This document shows positions 44,439 through 54,611 of a DNA stretch of 64,000 nucleotides, piece by piece. The position numbers and the translations under genes were made by a program. Origin of the DNA: Cryptomeria japonica (taxonomy: Eukaryota > Streptophyta > Pinopsida > Cupressales > Cupressaceae); contig NC_081415.1 of assembly GCF_030272615.1 (NCBI RefSeq), positions 231,829,303 to 231,893,302 of the forward strand, given 5' to 3'. Numbering within the stretch: position 1 is the stretch's first letter; each line of letters begins with the position of its first letter. Under the pieces are notes generated by a model. The model worked only from the letters and a program-made list of their open reading frames with translations. It searched no databases and was not told the origin of the DNA.

Positions 44439-44860
44439 CTAATCAGGTTCTCTTTTCTCATAGAATCCAAACATATGCAGTAGAACCAAAGACCTTAGAT
44501 GACTTACTCTGTGTTTTCTCCTAGACAAAGTTTCCTTTGTTGTCTTCTCCACTGCCTGTGTTGGAGACCCATTGAGTAGATAAAAGAACTGCAGTGTATA
44601 CTGCCTCAACCCAGAACTTCTTAGGAACACTCTTGTTCTCAAACATACACCGGACCATCTCTGTAATTCTACAGTTCCTTCTCTCAACTACTCCAATCTG
44701 CTGTGGAGTATAGGGTGTTGTATATTGCCTCTTGATTTGGTGTTTAACACAAAAGTTATTGAATTCATTTGAACAGAATTCACCTCCATTATTAGATCTA
44801 AGAGTTTTGGTGTACGTAGCTGCTTCATATGTAGAAAGCACCATAACAACTGAAAAATAA
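44439..44860 (-). pseudogene. element F integrase core fragment
   Basis: Minus frame with TLRSNNGGEFCSNEF (second catalytic Asp changed to Asn relative to the SDNGGE seen in B), YTTPYTPQQIGVVERR and FENKSVPKKFWVEAV. A frameshift leads to a short alternative C-terminus. Confidence 0.87.
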
Positions 44861-44990
44861 TTACGCTGAATTCAGTCAGATTGCATTCTTAAACTTTGCC
44901 TTATTCATGGCAGAGTTGAAAGGATTGAAAGATCTAGGAAGCTTACAATGAGTACATTTGACCAATGTTCGATGAGGAGCCATCATCCCC

Positions 44991-45679
44991 CCAAAAGGCG
45001 CAGGGGGGATGTCCCCAATATGTCCAAGGGACGTGGATGGGAGGCCCCTTTTTTCAAGACTCTACAACTTGGTCCATTTGGTGTATAAACATAAAAAAGT
45101 AATTTTCTAAGGAAAAAATTGATAAAATGCTGGCAAGGATTGCCATTGCAAAATTAGCATATCATAAATACTTCAGTTGTTTTTAGTTTGTTTAACTTTA
45201 GATTATTCCAATAGTCATCCCTCTGCCATCACCAAAGTTTAAGATTTTTTTTTCAGGACTGGATAGCCTGGGTGACTTCTTAAGCTAATAAATGCAAAAT
45301 TTCTCTAAAAAACTGAAATGGCAAGTATTACTATTTCAAATTCAGCATATCACATTTTTTTTTGATCAGTAAAGTTTACTATATTTTACTAATAATAACA
45401 AAATTTCAAGTGTCCATCTGTTCAAAAACAGTTTCCTTGGAACCAAAATTGTCTCACTACTATTAAGTATGTGATTCAAAAACCTTCCCCAACTGCAACT
45501 ATCCCTACCACCCTTATGATGCCAAATGGATATACAAAAATTACAGACAATCCCATCAACTACAAGCCTACAACCATTGATATTGTACCAAAAAAATAAC
45601 GGAGAACAATTATTATACTTTTATGCACCTCCAATCTAGTACAAATAGACCCTGGAACAAAAAAGAAACACCCACCCTT
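44991..45679. other. unassigned intronic DNA
   Basis: No coding domain. A G/C-run-rich bit near 44985-45040 (CCCCCC, GGGGGG) may be an old DNA-transposon end. Confidence 0.4.
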
Positions 45680-46323
45680 CTAATTTCCTTGGCTGGAAAT
45701 CACAATCGACTCTACTGCTTTATTCCTCCTCCCATGTTTGGATGTCATGACAGACTCTACCTCTACCTTCCACTTCTTGGAGTTCTTGGATCCCATGGGT
45801 TGCCCTCTTTTGTGGTTCGATTCATCCTTCTTCCGGCCCCTTCTCTTCGGTTCTAGCTCCTCTTCCCCATGACGATCTCTCGCCTCTCTCGCTCTAAGAT
45901 AGTCCTTGATTCCATTCAAACCAATCTGTGTAGTTGCACATCGCACTTCCTTGTCATCTGAGGCACCCCATATGAAGAACGGGCATAGGGGAGGAATGGA
46001 TTCCCCTACGTGGAGCTAGTTGCCACTCAGGGCCACAAAACCTTCCCTCACCCTAGCAATGGCAGTGAAAGATGCTAGACCCCAACACTATTCTTCTCGC
46101 ACGCATGGGTTCACAATCCAGTGAACATCTTTCTTTGTACCCAGCTCAAGACACTAGGCCAGAAATAGCAAGGCAATATCTACATTTGTACTGTATCTAT
46201 ACTCAGCCTTCAAAAAATGCACCCCCAACACGATAGTCACCTTGTGACGAAATTTAGAGTCTTCGAACTTGAAGACATGCTTGAGCCTTTCTTATAAGAT
46301 TTTTTCCCAGAAAGCAACCATTG
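45680..46323 (-). other. possible decayed retroelement coding relic
   Basis: The minus frame 45680-45946 is basic and low-complexity (EPKRRGRKKDE, KKWKVEVESV). Upstream minus frames to 46323 look coding-like but are full of stops. The stretch lies beside, and is split by hAT-like element 2 from, sequence leading to a LINE-type RNase H relic on the same strand. It may be a piece of a LINE ORF1, but I see no diagnostic motif. Confidence 0.3.
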
Positions 46324-46331
46324 GTTTTAGC

Positions 46332-47430
46332 CAAAGAAACGGGACTCGGACTCGGCTCGGACTCGGCAAGGCCGAATCGGACTCAGACTCGGCTCAGACT
46401 CGGCAAGGCCGAATCGGACTCGGACTCGGAACTCGGAGTCAGACTCGGCTGGACTCGGGAAAGTGAAAAACTCAAGAAATTTAGAGATTTTTGAAGATTT
46501 AAAACTTGTTTCAGGCACCCTTTATTGAATACACCTTAAAGACACAATAACATCATCAAACTCGGCTCATTTGATTACATACTCAAGTATACATCAATCA
46601 CATAAGCATAAACGCAAATTGTAGCTGAAGGAAATAACTAACATGGATATATAAATATTGTCAAATGTATACAATATTACAAAACTCATGGAATAAAAAA
46701 TCCATGTCATCATATGATCATCATCAAATTTTTCATACAAATACCAAAGGTAAATACAACTACAAGCCTATGGCTTAGAGGAGTCAGCATGGCTGCACCC
46801 TCCGGCCCCGTCCCCCTGCAAAGGCGTCTAAGGTAGGTCCTAGATGATTCGACAGCCATAGCCGCTCCCTGTGACACCATGCCATGCTCACCAACATCAG
46901 GAACATCCGTGTATTTGCCTCTGAATCTCCTATCTGTTCTCATGCTCTTTGCTCCTCCTCTGCCATGGCTACAGTCTTAGGCTCTATATCTACCTGGCCG
47001 ATCCAATCAGTGTCAGACTCGGAGGTTAAATTTTCCCTTCTATCGATGCAGTTTCCCCCCATATTTTTCGACGGGGGTTTGGGGGCAGCGCCCCGCGAGG
47101 CCAAAAAAACTTATTATTTAATAAAGGCATCAAGTGTTATTTTTCTATTGGCTGACATGTTGTAACTCTAATTTTTCTCATTCTCAGGCGGAGGTTGTAG
47201 TGAACAAAGAAGAGACCATTCATTTTAAAAAGTTTTTTTTTGTCATTTTACGTAACCCAGCCAGTAGCCGAGTTTTAGGCACTGGACTCGCCGAGTTTGG
47301 AGAGTTTATGCCAAACTCGCTCACTCGGCGAGTCTGGCAAGTTTGCTCGCCAGACTCGTCCGAGTCCCAAAGACACGGCAAGCATGTCTCGGACTCGGAC
47401 TCGTCGAGTCTGGCGATTTTCGTTTCTCTG
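46332..47430. mobile_element. hAT-like non-autonomous element 2 (1099 bp)
   Basis: Perfect 8-bp TSD GTTTTAGC at 46324-46331 and 47431-47438. The left end is CAAAGAAACG. The right end, reverse-complemented, is CAGAGAAACG, so 9 of 10 terminal bases match. Both subterminal regions are packed with GACTCGG/CCGAGTC motifs, including a 37-bp tandem unit near 46341-46430. No transposase. A GC-rich module at about 47017-47165 also occurs in hAT-like element 3. Confidence 0.88.
46341..46430 (+). repeat. 37-bp tandem repeat of GACTCGG motifs
   Basis: Two and a half units of a 37-bp sequence starting GGACTCGGACTCGG and ending AAGGCCGAATC, inside the left subterminal region of hAT-like element 2. Confidence 0.85.
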
Positions 47431-47719
47431 GTTTTAGCATTTGCAGGGAGAAGTTAGCGTGCATCTTCTCCACCTCCCAACTCCAATGTGTCTTCGAAAA
47501 TGAAAGTATTGTTGAGGAAGAATGCTTCTCACTGCAATATGAATCACTAAAGGCAGTTATGGGAATGAGTGAAGACAACCTCCTCTAAACCACTTTAATT
47601 TTACTTTGCACGGTCTCCATGACACATCATGGATGCCTATCTAAATGAAGCATATAATCCTCTGCAACCTGTCCTGTAGTACTATCCCTGCAAGCCGCCA
47701 CCTCTCCAAAACCTTTGCC

Positions 47720-48175
47720 TCAAATATCTTCCCACATATCCTGCTCATTCCCTTGCATTAACTCCACCGCCAACTTGGAGTAATTGTTCGTCACCGTGTT
47801 TCCCTCACGTTTCACATGAGAAATTTTAAATTTTTTTGAACATTGCTAGCAAATGTTTAGTGACTTTTACTAATTTATCTAGCTCTTCTAGTTCTTCGTT
47901 CCTCCTCTAATTAACGCATTTGTAATGATTTGCATGTCACCCTCCAAATGAAATAAAGGGATTGACAATCTCTTTGCCAATTTCACTGCTAGGAGTGCCG
48001 CTTTTGCTCCTGCTTCATTATTAGTGCTTGATCCAAGTCTTTGTACACTCCATCCTAAAGTATTCCCCTGCCAATCTCTTGCAACACATCCTACTCCCGA
48101 TGGGCCTAGATTCCCCTTTGAAGCACCATTGAAATCGATTTTGATCCAACCCTTTTCAGGTGCAATCCACTCCTC
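47720..48175 (-). pseudogene. LINE-type RNase H domain relic (RVT_3-like)
   Basis: The minus strand reads GWIKIDFNGASKGN, GPSGVGCVARDWQGN, SSTNNEAGAKAALLAVKLAK and FHLEGDMQIITNAL. A C-terminal VKREGNTVTNNYSKLAVELM follows after a short stop-containing gap. This is the plant RNase H-like domain found at the C-terminus of LINE polyproteins and in free-standing copies. The first conserved Asp (FDGAS in the family) is Asn here. No RT lies upstream, so this is a fragment. Confidence 0.8.
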
Positions 48176-48698
48176 GGTTTGTCACTTGTAGCTGATGGGT
48201 TAACCCAATTCAGCCCATTAACAGGTAGCATATCACATTTACTTAAGCTGTTTTTAGTTTGTTTAGATTATTTCAATAGTTATCCCTCAGCCATCACCAA
48301 AGATTAAGGATTTTTTTTTCATCCCTAAAGCCTTGTCCACATCTCCCAAAAACTTGGAGTAACACTACATATAACCCTTTTTCTTCTTCATTCCAAACAT
48401 CTGGCTTAGTTTTAACATGATTAATATACATGACATAGAATTAACTTCATTTTTAACCTTAAGCAGGACACAAGTTATAGCTTGCCATGATACAAAACAA
48501 TTGAAATTCTTCATTATTGAGTGAAAAACTAATTGAATATTGCTATTCTTATTGCCTTGAAGGTTGTTATACTTTGATGCATTTTTTCTCATTATTTTTC
48601 TTGGAAATATTGAGTGTTGACTTTTGGAAATTCCAATAGAGAAGCACATTTATGGGAGGGATGGATGGACTTAAGTTGCACCTTAAAAGAGGGTATTG
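48176..48698. other. unassigned intronic DNA
   Basis: AT-rich. No gene or terminal repeat recognised. Confidence 0.4.
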
Positions 48699-48703
48699 GG
48701 TTT

Positions 48704-48930
48704 TATTAAAATAATATAGTAATATTGATCTAATGGTCATCTTACTCATTTAGAAACTATTTAGAAACTTCTATTTATGTCTTTCATCTTTAGTTAGTTC
48801 TAGGAAGTTTCCTTTTTGTCTTTTGTGTTTCTATTCTTAATCGTTTCCATTATGGAAAGATCGTCTTGTAATTTTCTATATAAGGAGTATTCCTCTCCTT
48901 AATTAATTACAACATCGAATTATCATTTCA
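48704..48930 (+). repeat. 5' LTR of element G
   Basis: 227 bp, starting TATTAAAATAATAT and ending TTATCATTTCA. It has about 32 bp that the 3' LTR lacks (around 48775-48806). A CTATATAAGG box lies near 48878-48887. Confidence 0.9.
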
Positions 48931-49600
48931 TGGTATCAGAGATTAGGTTCACTAAAAAAATTCATGCATTTTCTGATTTTTTTCCACAAAAAATCATGGA
49001 AGGGTTTTGCTTGATTTTTTCCATAAAAACCAGGGATTTTTTTATTCTGTTTACTACTCATGATGGCTGCGAGTAAAGTTTTTGAATAGGCTGGGGGGTT
49101 TTGTACGATTTTCCTCAAAAATTGTGGATGGGTTTTTTAATTTTTCTCCACAAAAAATCATGGAAGGTTTTGCACGATTTTCTCTTAAAAATCATGGTTT
49201 CTCTGTTTGTTTTTTGCATGATTTTTTCAGACAGAAATTGTGGGTTCTTTCTTTGCTAGAGGGTCTTTTGATTTTTTCCACAAAAAACCATGAAGGATGT
49301 TTTTTGGGTTTTCTAATGATGGTTTTTTTGTGAGAGTTTTGAGAAGCTGATCTTGGTGTCTCTGGACCAAGGGAGGGATGGCTTTGTTAACCAACGTCAT
49401 GTTGGAAGGATTGTGGTAGAAGGATTATGTTAAACTTGGTCATATCCAGAAGTTCTGCAAAATCAGGGAGGGTCTCAACAGGCTCATGTAGTAGAATATT
49501 TTGAGAAGGGGACAACCTTCTTTGCATTCATGGCCAAATGACCTGCAGATTATGTTACATCTTCTGTAGGGTAGTTAGTAGAATGACCATTAAGGGAGGG

Positions 49601-49794
49601 TATTAAAATAATATTGTAATATTGATCTAATGGTCTCCTTACTCATTTAGTTACTATTTAGAAACTTCTAAGTTTCCTTTCTGTCTTTCGTGTTTCTATT
49701 TTCGATCGTTTCCATTATGGAAAGATCATTTTGTAGTTTTTAATATAAGGAGTATTCTTATCCTAAATCAATTACAAATCAAATTATCATTTCA
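49601..49794 (+). repeat. 3' LTR of element G
   Basis: 194 bp, same start and end as the 5' LTR. Confidence 0.9.
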
Positions 49795-49799
49795 GGTTT

Positions 49800-50862
49800 C
49801 AGGTCTGTAGATGGAGAACTTGCTATTTATATTTTTAATTCTACTCCAACATTTGTCTTGTTTGAATTTTTATTTAAATCCTTGTTTGATATATTTGAGT
49901 CATTTGTTATTGTAGACTATTTTGGCCTTCCCGGGACCCCTTAGTTAAGACTATAGCATAGAATAGAAGAACAGATCTTTACTTATCTGCTGGAAACTCC
50001 TTTGTCCCTCCTTGGGCATGCGTATCCCCATATCCGTTCTCGTATCCGATATAGCCCAGAGACACGTCGAATATTGTTCCCACGCGTGCCCAAAAAACTT
50101 TGATTTATCAAACATGCTAGATACTATCTGATTTGATTTTTTAAAAAATTTGACGTAATCTTCCTAAATTTAATTTTAAAAAACTTCATTCATGAAATTT
50201 AAGTAATACCTACATTAAATGAGAAAGACAAATGAAATGATTTTCTATTTCAGTGACCCATTTTTTGGGCTATTTTCCAATGCAACTCTACTATTTTTGC
50301 ATATTGTAAAATGTTAAATCAACTTATCATTATTTATGTAGCAATTATCTGTCTATATCGCTTTTGAAGTAATGAAAATCTCCTCGAATAACTTAAAAAA
50401 TTATGTTAAATATATGTGTATGTGTTTTTTATGAATGACGTATCCAGCAAAAATGGTTGTATCTGTATTTGATACCGTATCCGTATTTGTATCCGTATTT
50501 GTGTCCATGCAACTTTGATTGAGAATATTAGGATGATTTCTGCATGTGAATCTCCACATATACTTATCATATATTGTGAAGAACAACCTCTGGTCATCAG
50601 TCTGTATAGTATTTAATTAAATGTTGCAGACACCGCTCTTAAGTCTTTCTCGTATAGCTTGGAATGGCTAAAGATATAACCTGCCTCATAACCTTTTATT
50701 ACTAGTAACATATAATGTAACCTGGGTTTAGTCCCTCCACAGATATAATTGGTGCTAGTTGATATTTTCTCCTTTGCTGCTTGTTAGTAGTGTTATAGTG
50801 TGATAGTTTTGGTAAGTTGCAATGTTAATAGCTGGGTCCTTTTCCATTTGCAAATTTTGCAG
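49800..50862. other. unassigned intronic DNA before the NAD kinase exon
   Basis: AT-rich. It contains a short 12-bp-type repeat (GTATCCGTATTT) near 50459-50505. It ends in the acceptor AATTTTGCAG used by the next exon. Confidence 0.5.
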
Positions 50863-50969
50863 GTGGCTTAAAGAAGAAAGAAATGCTAACATATTTGTGG
50901 AGGACAGGGTGAAGGAAGAACTTCTTACAGAAAGTCAATATTTTAAATTTGTACAAACATGGGAGAAAG
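50863..50969 (+). CDS. NADK1: NAD kinase exon (NADK1-like)
   Basis: A 107-bp exon between AATTTTGCAG and AAAG|GTGAGAA. Its first base completes the Arg codon of 40758-40852. It reads [20 protein letters not shown] then [15 protein letters not shown], the plant NAD kinase block WLRE..LNI(Y/F)VEPRV..ELL....FNFVQTW. The conserved Pro after VE is Asp here. It ends one base into a codon, so the next exon must start at the second codon position. That exon would carry the Asp-Leu-x-x-Thr-Leu-Gly-Gly-Asp-Gly-Thr catalytic segment. I did not find it before base 64000, so the following intron exceeds 13 kb. No stop or frameshift is seen, so the gene may be functional. Confidence 0.9.
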
Positions 50970-51166
50970 GTGAGAACTCTCAAAATATGTCCAAGTTCTG
51001 TTTTATATGCTATTTATATGTTTTATTAGAAGCACCAATGCCCTCATGGATGAATCTACATTTGATTTTATCTTTATCTTTTTCTTTATTTAACAATTAA
51101 TCATCAAACTGGCAGAAATGTGGCTTATTTATTGTTTGAAGTGAAACTTGGTCATGGAATGAAAGG

Positions 51167-52044
51167 CAGTGTTCCACGGGCGTTGGGGACGGGGGGACGC
51201 GTTTCCGGGACGGGGGGACCAAGGGTCTAAATTTGGGGACGGCGGGGGGACGGCGGTGCTCATATACTTATACATATACATATAGTACTTGAAAACTAGT
51301 TTTGAAAAGATGTATGACAATATTACAGTGTAAGAATTACATTTCAAATGAGACTATAGGAAATTTGAAATACTAAATCTAAATACCAAGATTTCTAAGT
51401 TGTATTGTTATATGTAGCCTAATCAAACTCGGAGGTTAGATTTTCCCTACTTCTATCGGTGCGGTTTCCCCCTATATTTTTCAACGGGGGTTTGGGGGCA
51501 GCGCCCCTTGCGTGTTCCCTGTTGCGATACAGGGCGGGGTCGAGAGGCAGTGCCCCACGAGGCCAAAAATACTTTTATTATTTTCTAAAGGCGTCGGGTG
51601 TTATTTTTCTATTGGCCCACGTCCAATTAGAGTTACCCCTTAACCCTCAAAAAACTTAAAAAGTCACTTTTTTTTAAAATTTTAGTTTTAAACATTGCAT
51701 ATAAGTGGGGGCGATAGGAGACGTCTGGGCGTCTCCCCGTCCTTGGAGAGATGTCTGCACGTCTCTCGAAGGACGGGGAGACGCCCAAACGTCTCCCAAG
51801 GAGACGTGGAGGCGTCTCCATGTCTCTCTGGGAGATGCTCAGACGTCTCCCAAGGAGATGTCTCCACGTCTCCACATCTCCCTAGGAGACGCGGGGACAC
51901 GGGGACGTCTCCGCTTCCCAGTGGCGCTTGGGTGGCGGTGGCGGGACGGCAGGGGACGTCGCGTCCCTGTCCCCCCGTCCCCAAGACGTTTCTGACAGGG
52001 GGACGCGCCCAAAAAGGGGGGGGACGCGTCCCCGTGGAATGGGG
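51167..52044. mobile_element. hAT-like non-autonomous element 3 (878 bp)
   Basis: Perfect 8-bp TSD ATGAAAGG at 51159-51166 and 52045-52052. The left end is CAGTGTTCCACGGG. The right end, reverse-complemented, is CCCCATTCCACGGG, with TTCCACGGG shared. Both ends continue into GGGGACG-rich subterminal sequence. A GC-rich internal module at about 51424-51640 is shared with hAT-like element 2, and about 51710-51905 is a dense field of GACGTCTCC motifs. No transposase frame. Confidence 0.88.
51710..51905 (+). repeat. field of GAGACGTCTCC-type short repeats
   Basis: Many direct and inverted copies of GACGTCTC/GAGACGTC within about 200 bp, several overlapping the palindrome AGACGTCT. In hAT elements, repeated subterminal motifs are transposase-binding sites. 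Here that role is inferred. Confidence 0.8.
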
Positions 52045-52052
52045 ATGAAAGG

Positions 52053-53298
52053 AGACTTGCTATACTAAAAGTGCCTCACAAAAAGGCATGTAGGCTCCCT
52101 AGAAAGGCTATTAAGGCTGTACCAGACTCTGGGTTGCATGGGAAACTATAGGGTTGCTTAAGGCAGCAATAAAGAGGTGTCCGTCATGATGAGATAACCT
52201 TAAATGAACAGCATGGGAGACCTAGATCTTCTACCCTAAAAGGACTGCCATTCTCATTTGTAGATGCATATTATTGTGTAAATGTAACTCTGTCAAATCT
52301 TGCCTAGTGTACATCTAGTCCATTCTTTCAGAAGATTGCCTATGATGGTCTAATGATTGTATAATGAGTATTATGTAGTGAAATTGAACTAAATGAATGC
52401 AAGCCCCAGAGCCATTTTGTAGGACAATAGTTTTTGAATTTATCAGTATAAAGAAAAGTAAGGATGTTGTTAGAATTTGTCTGAATGCCAGAAAAAATGC
52501 CAACATATTTGTGGAGGTCAGGGTGAAGGAAAATGAATCAGAATCTTATAGAGAACCTCTAAACTAGAACATGGAGCATGTATTAGAGAAAATTATAACA
52601 ATACCTAGAATAGGAAGGAGTTCAACTTATACACAATGAACGATTTTACCATTGTGGAAGATCTGCTAGCAAATGAGGCATTTGACATGGACATGGGAAA
52701 TAAGCTCAGTGCATCAACACAAAGAATAGCTTCCAGGAAGGATCATACACTAGGTAGATGTAGAGAAATTCAAACTGTTAGAAAAGCTCCATTTCAAATA
52801 GATACAAGCAAATCTCAAAAATAGCCACAAATGTCCAAGTGGAACAAGTATTAATCCTAACATCTTCAACAAGCGACCCACACACAAGTTCCAACGATCT
52901 CCATATGTTGCCTAGCTAATGAGCACATGATACTATGCACTTAATTTAGGCGAACATAAAGAGTTTAGCTTAGTATGGTAAGTGAGCTTTTATATGGCCA
53001 CATCATAATGCTCATGCTAACAAAATATCATTAAATGGTTAATGTTGTTTTGTGGCACCAGGCTCAAGTATAACGGACCACTCTGAATAGTCCTTATCAT
53101 ATTTTATACGACTTGTTATAGACACGCTCTACAATTTTCAAAGTTATATCTCACCTAACAATTCATAATTTTTTAGGGCTCACTAAAGGTTATAACATTC
53201 ATCTCTCCCCTTATAATAAACTCAGACATAGAGGATATTAATTATATTGAAAAAAAACCCATTGTCCACCTTCATACTAGTAATTATTGATTCAAAGT
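52053..53298. other. unassigned intronic DNA
   Basis: No gene seen except the 41-bp NAD kinase exon echo at 52491-52531. Confidence 0.45.
52491..52531 (+). pseudogene. partial duplicate of the NAD kinase exon
   Basis: 41 bases match exon positions 50876-50917 with one indel and two substitutions (GAAAAAATGCCAAC against GAAAGAAATGCTAAC, then ATTTGTGGAGG and CAGGGTGAAGGAA). Similarity stops sharply on both sides and the frame ends soon after. It lies 1.6 kb downstream in the next intron. Confidence 0.75.
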
Positions 53299-53303
53299 AG
53301 TCT

Positions 53304-54610
53304 TGTGATGTCCCCATCAAATTAATACTATTTGGTATTAATTGTGAATAAAATGAACTTTCCTTATTTTATATTAGTTCGAATATTGACTAAATATATT
53401 ATAATAAAAGTTCAATATTTGATTCTTCAATAAAGATTAAAAGTTAAATATTAGTTTTGCTTAAATACTTTGCCCAACTATTATTTGATTATTTAATCTT
53501 GCGGGAGTTGGTTTTCCTACGGGAATTTTACCCGCTACTGTCTTTTAAATAAGGATTGGCAAATAAGGAGAGGCATAAGATTTTATTAAAAGAAGACTTG
53601 GAAGTGAAGGTTGAATATCTGTGTGATATCAACAATTGATGAAACATTCCTTTCGCCAACCATTATTGGCCTATTGGAACTGAAGTGATGAGCCAAGGAG
53701 TAATATAATTGCGTGAGTATTGGTAGGAAATTGCAGAGGCGTGTGTATATTACACCGGACGAGAGAAAGATTAACGACAGCTTGGTGGAGGTAGAGACGG
53801 GTTGAAACTGTACGCAAGCTACATTCCTCTCCCACATCTTGTGACCCGATATCGGGTGTAATGACTGAAGACTTCTGCATAACACAAACACCCTAGTCAC
53901 GCGAAGTATATGTGTCGTCATTCATTGCAGAAAACCCAATATCGGGTATAGTCTATGTCACTATGGTCTCTTTCCGCTCCAAGTGAACCAGATAACCCGA
54001 TAACGGGTGCCCATGTTGTGTTTCAGCAGTCACGGAAGGTGATTCCAGCTTGCACGACGTATGTGTGTTACGGCGGAACCGTGGAGGAAGTAAAACCCAA
54101 CAGCATGTGTCCTATTGCAGTAGACGGTGAACTCCAGACCCGAACAAAAAATTGAAGACAAGGCATCACTTATCCTATTGTGCGCACCTCTGAATCCATG
54201 GACATGACCCCTGCGTAAGACATCATAATAGTATCGAAGTAACCTGACATCAGAATGTTATGCTGAAGGAATTGGGCAATGTGGTGTGCAAACGGAATGC
54301 AGAGTTCCAGACCCATTATTATATAAGCATCGTATATTCTGATCAACGTGAAGTTTAATCAATAGCCAGGTGCATTATAAATCTTACCTCTGCTCTTTAA
54401 AAGAATGAATTGATTTCCATGTTTACAGTGATTGCTCTAGTTGTTATATTTAACATTGATTACTAAAATCAATGCAAATAAGGAAGACACCAAATAAAGG
54501 GATGTTGTATAAGATGTTATTTCCATCATTGGTTATACTGCACAAACAAACTTCTACTATGTCTTGGTTATAAATTGTTTGTTAACAAATCTTAGTTAAG
54601 GAATTTTACA
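53304..54610 (+). repeat. 5' LTR of element E
   Basis: 1307 bp, from TGTGATGTCCCC to AATTTTACA. It contains a TATA box (TATATAAG, 54320-54327) and three spaced copies of a 14-bp palindrome related to ACCCGATATCGGGT (53844, 53934 and 53995). Confidence 0.96.
54320..54327 (+). promoter_or_regulatory. TATA box in element E LTR
   Basis: TATATAAG about 290 bases before the LTR end. The same box is in the 3' LTR near 60482-60487. Confidence 0.6.
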
Positions 54611-54611
54611 G

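Larger units (their letters stand above)
41450..44990 (-). mobile_element. element F: 5'-truncated Copia, interrupted by a hAT-like element
   Basis: Related to element B. On the minus strand: integrase core (from about 44850), linker, RT halves and RNase H, then an LTR-like stretch from about 41605 down to about 41450. The end VVHGMTIN runs into the LTR with the polypurine tract largely lost. Gag, protease and the 5' LTR were not found, so the left-hand part is missing past about 44990. A 925-bp insertion (42550-43474) splits the RT active site. Limits at both ends are approximate. Confidence 0.75.
48704..49794 (+). mobile_element. element G: 1.1-kb Copia deletion derivative
   Basis: LTRs at 48704-48930 (227 bp) and 49601-49794 (194 bp). 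TSD GGTTT at 48699-48703 and 49795-49799. Primer site TGGTATCAGAG (48931-48941) and polypurine tract TAAGGGAGGG (49591-49600) abut the LTRs. The 670-bp interior keeps a decayed gag zinc-knuckle end (KLGHIQKFC, about 49431-49457) and FAFMAK plus PADYVTSS (about 49521-49563). Element B has the same block (YAFMAKRPADHV) just before its protease site. It then jumps to VVSRMTIKGG, the homologue of the final element B codons. Protease, integrase, RT and RNase H are cut out. Sister of element H. Confidence 0.9.
40853..50862 (+). other. NADK1: 10.0-kb intron of the NAD kinase gene
   Basis: GT at 40853-40854, AG at 50861-50862. The two flanking exons splice in phase (CG|G Arg codon). The intron carries Copia F, two hAT-like elements, a LINE RNase H relic and element G. 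Confidence 0.85.

Noticed and set aside
46269-46518. Frames with repeating Thr-Arg-Leu-Gly or Glu-Ser-Asp-Ser units
   Set aside because: Products of the GACTCGG repeats at the left end of hAT-like element 2.
50040-50510. Repeated TATCCG motifs suggesting another hAT-like element
   Set aside because: The motifs are in direct orientation and I found no terminal inverted repeat or 8-bp TSD.
51633-52048. Several overlapping Arg/Ser/Pro-rich frames on both strands
   Set aside because: They arise from the GACGTCTCC repeat field in hAT-like element 3. No homology or consistent codon use.
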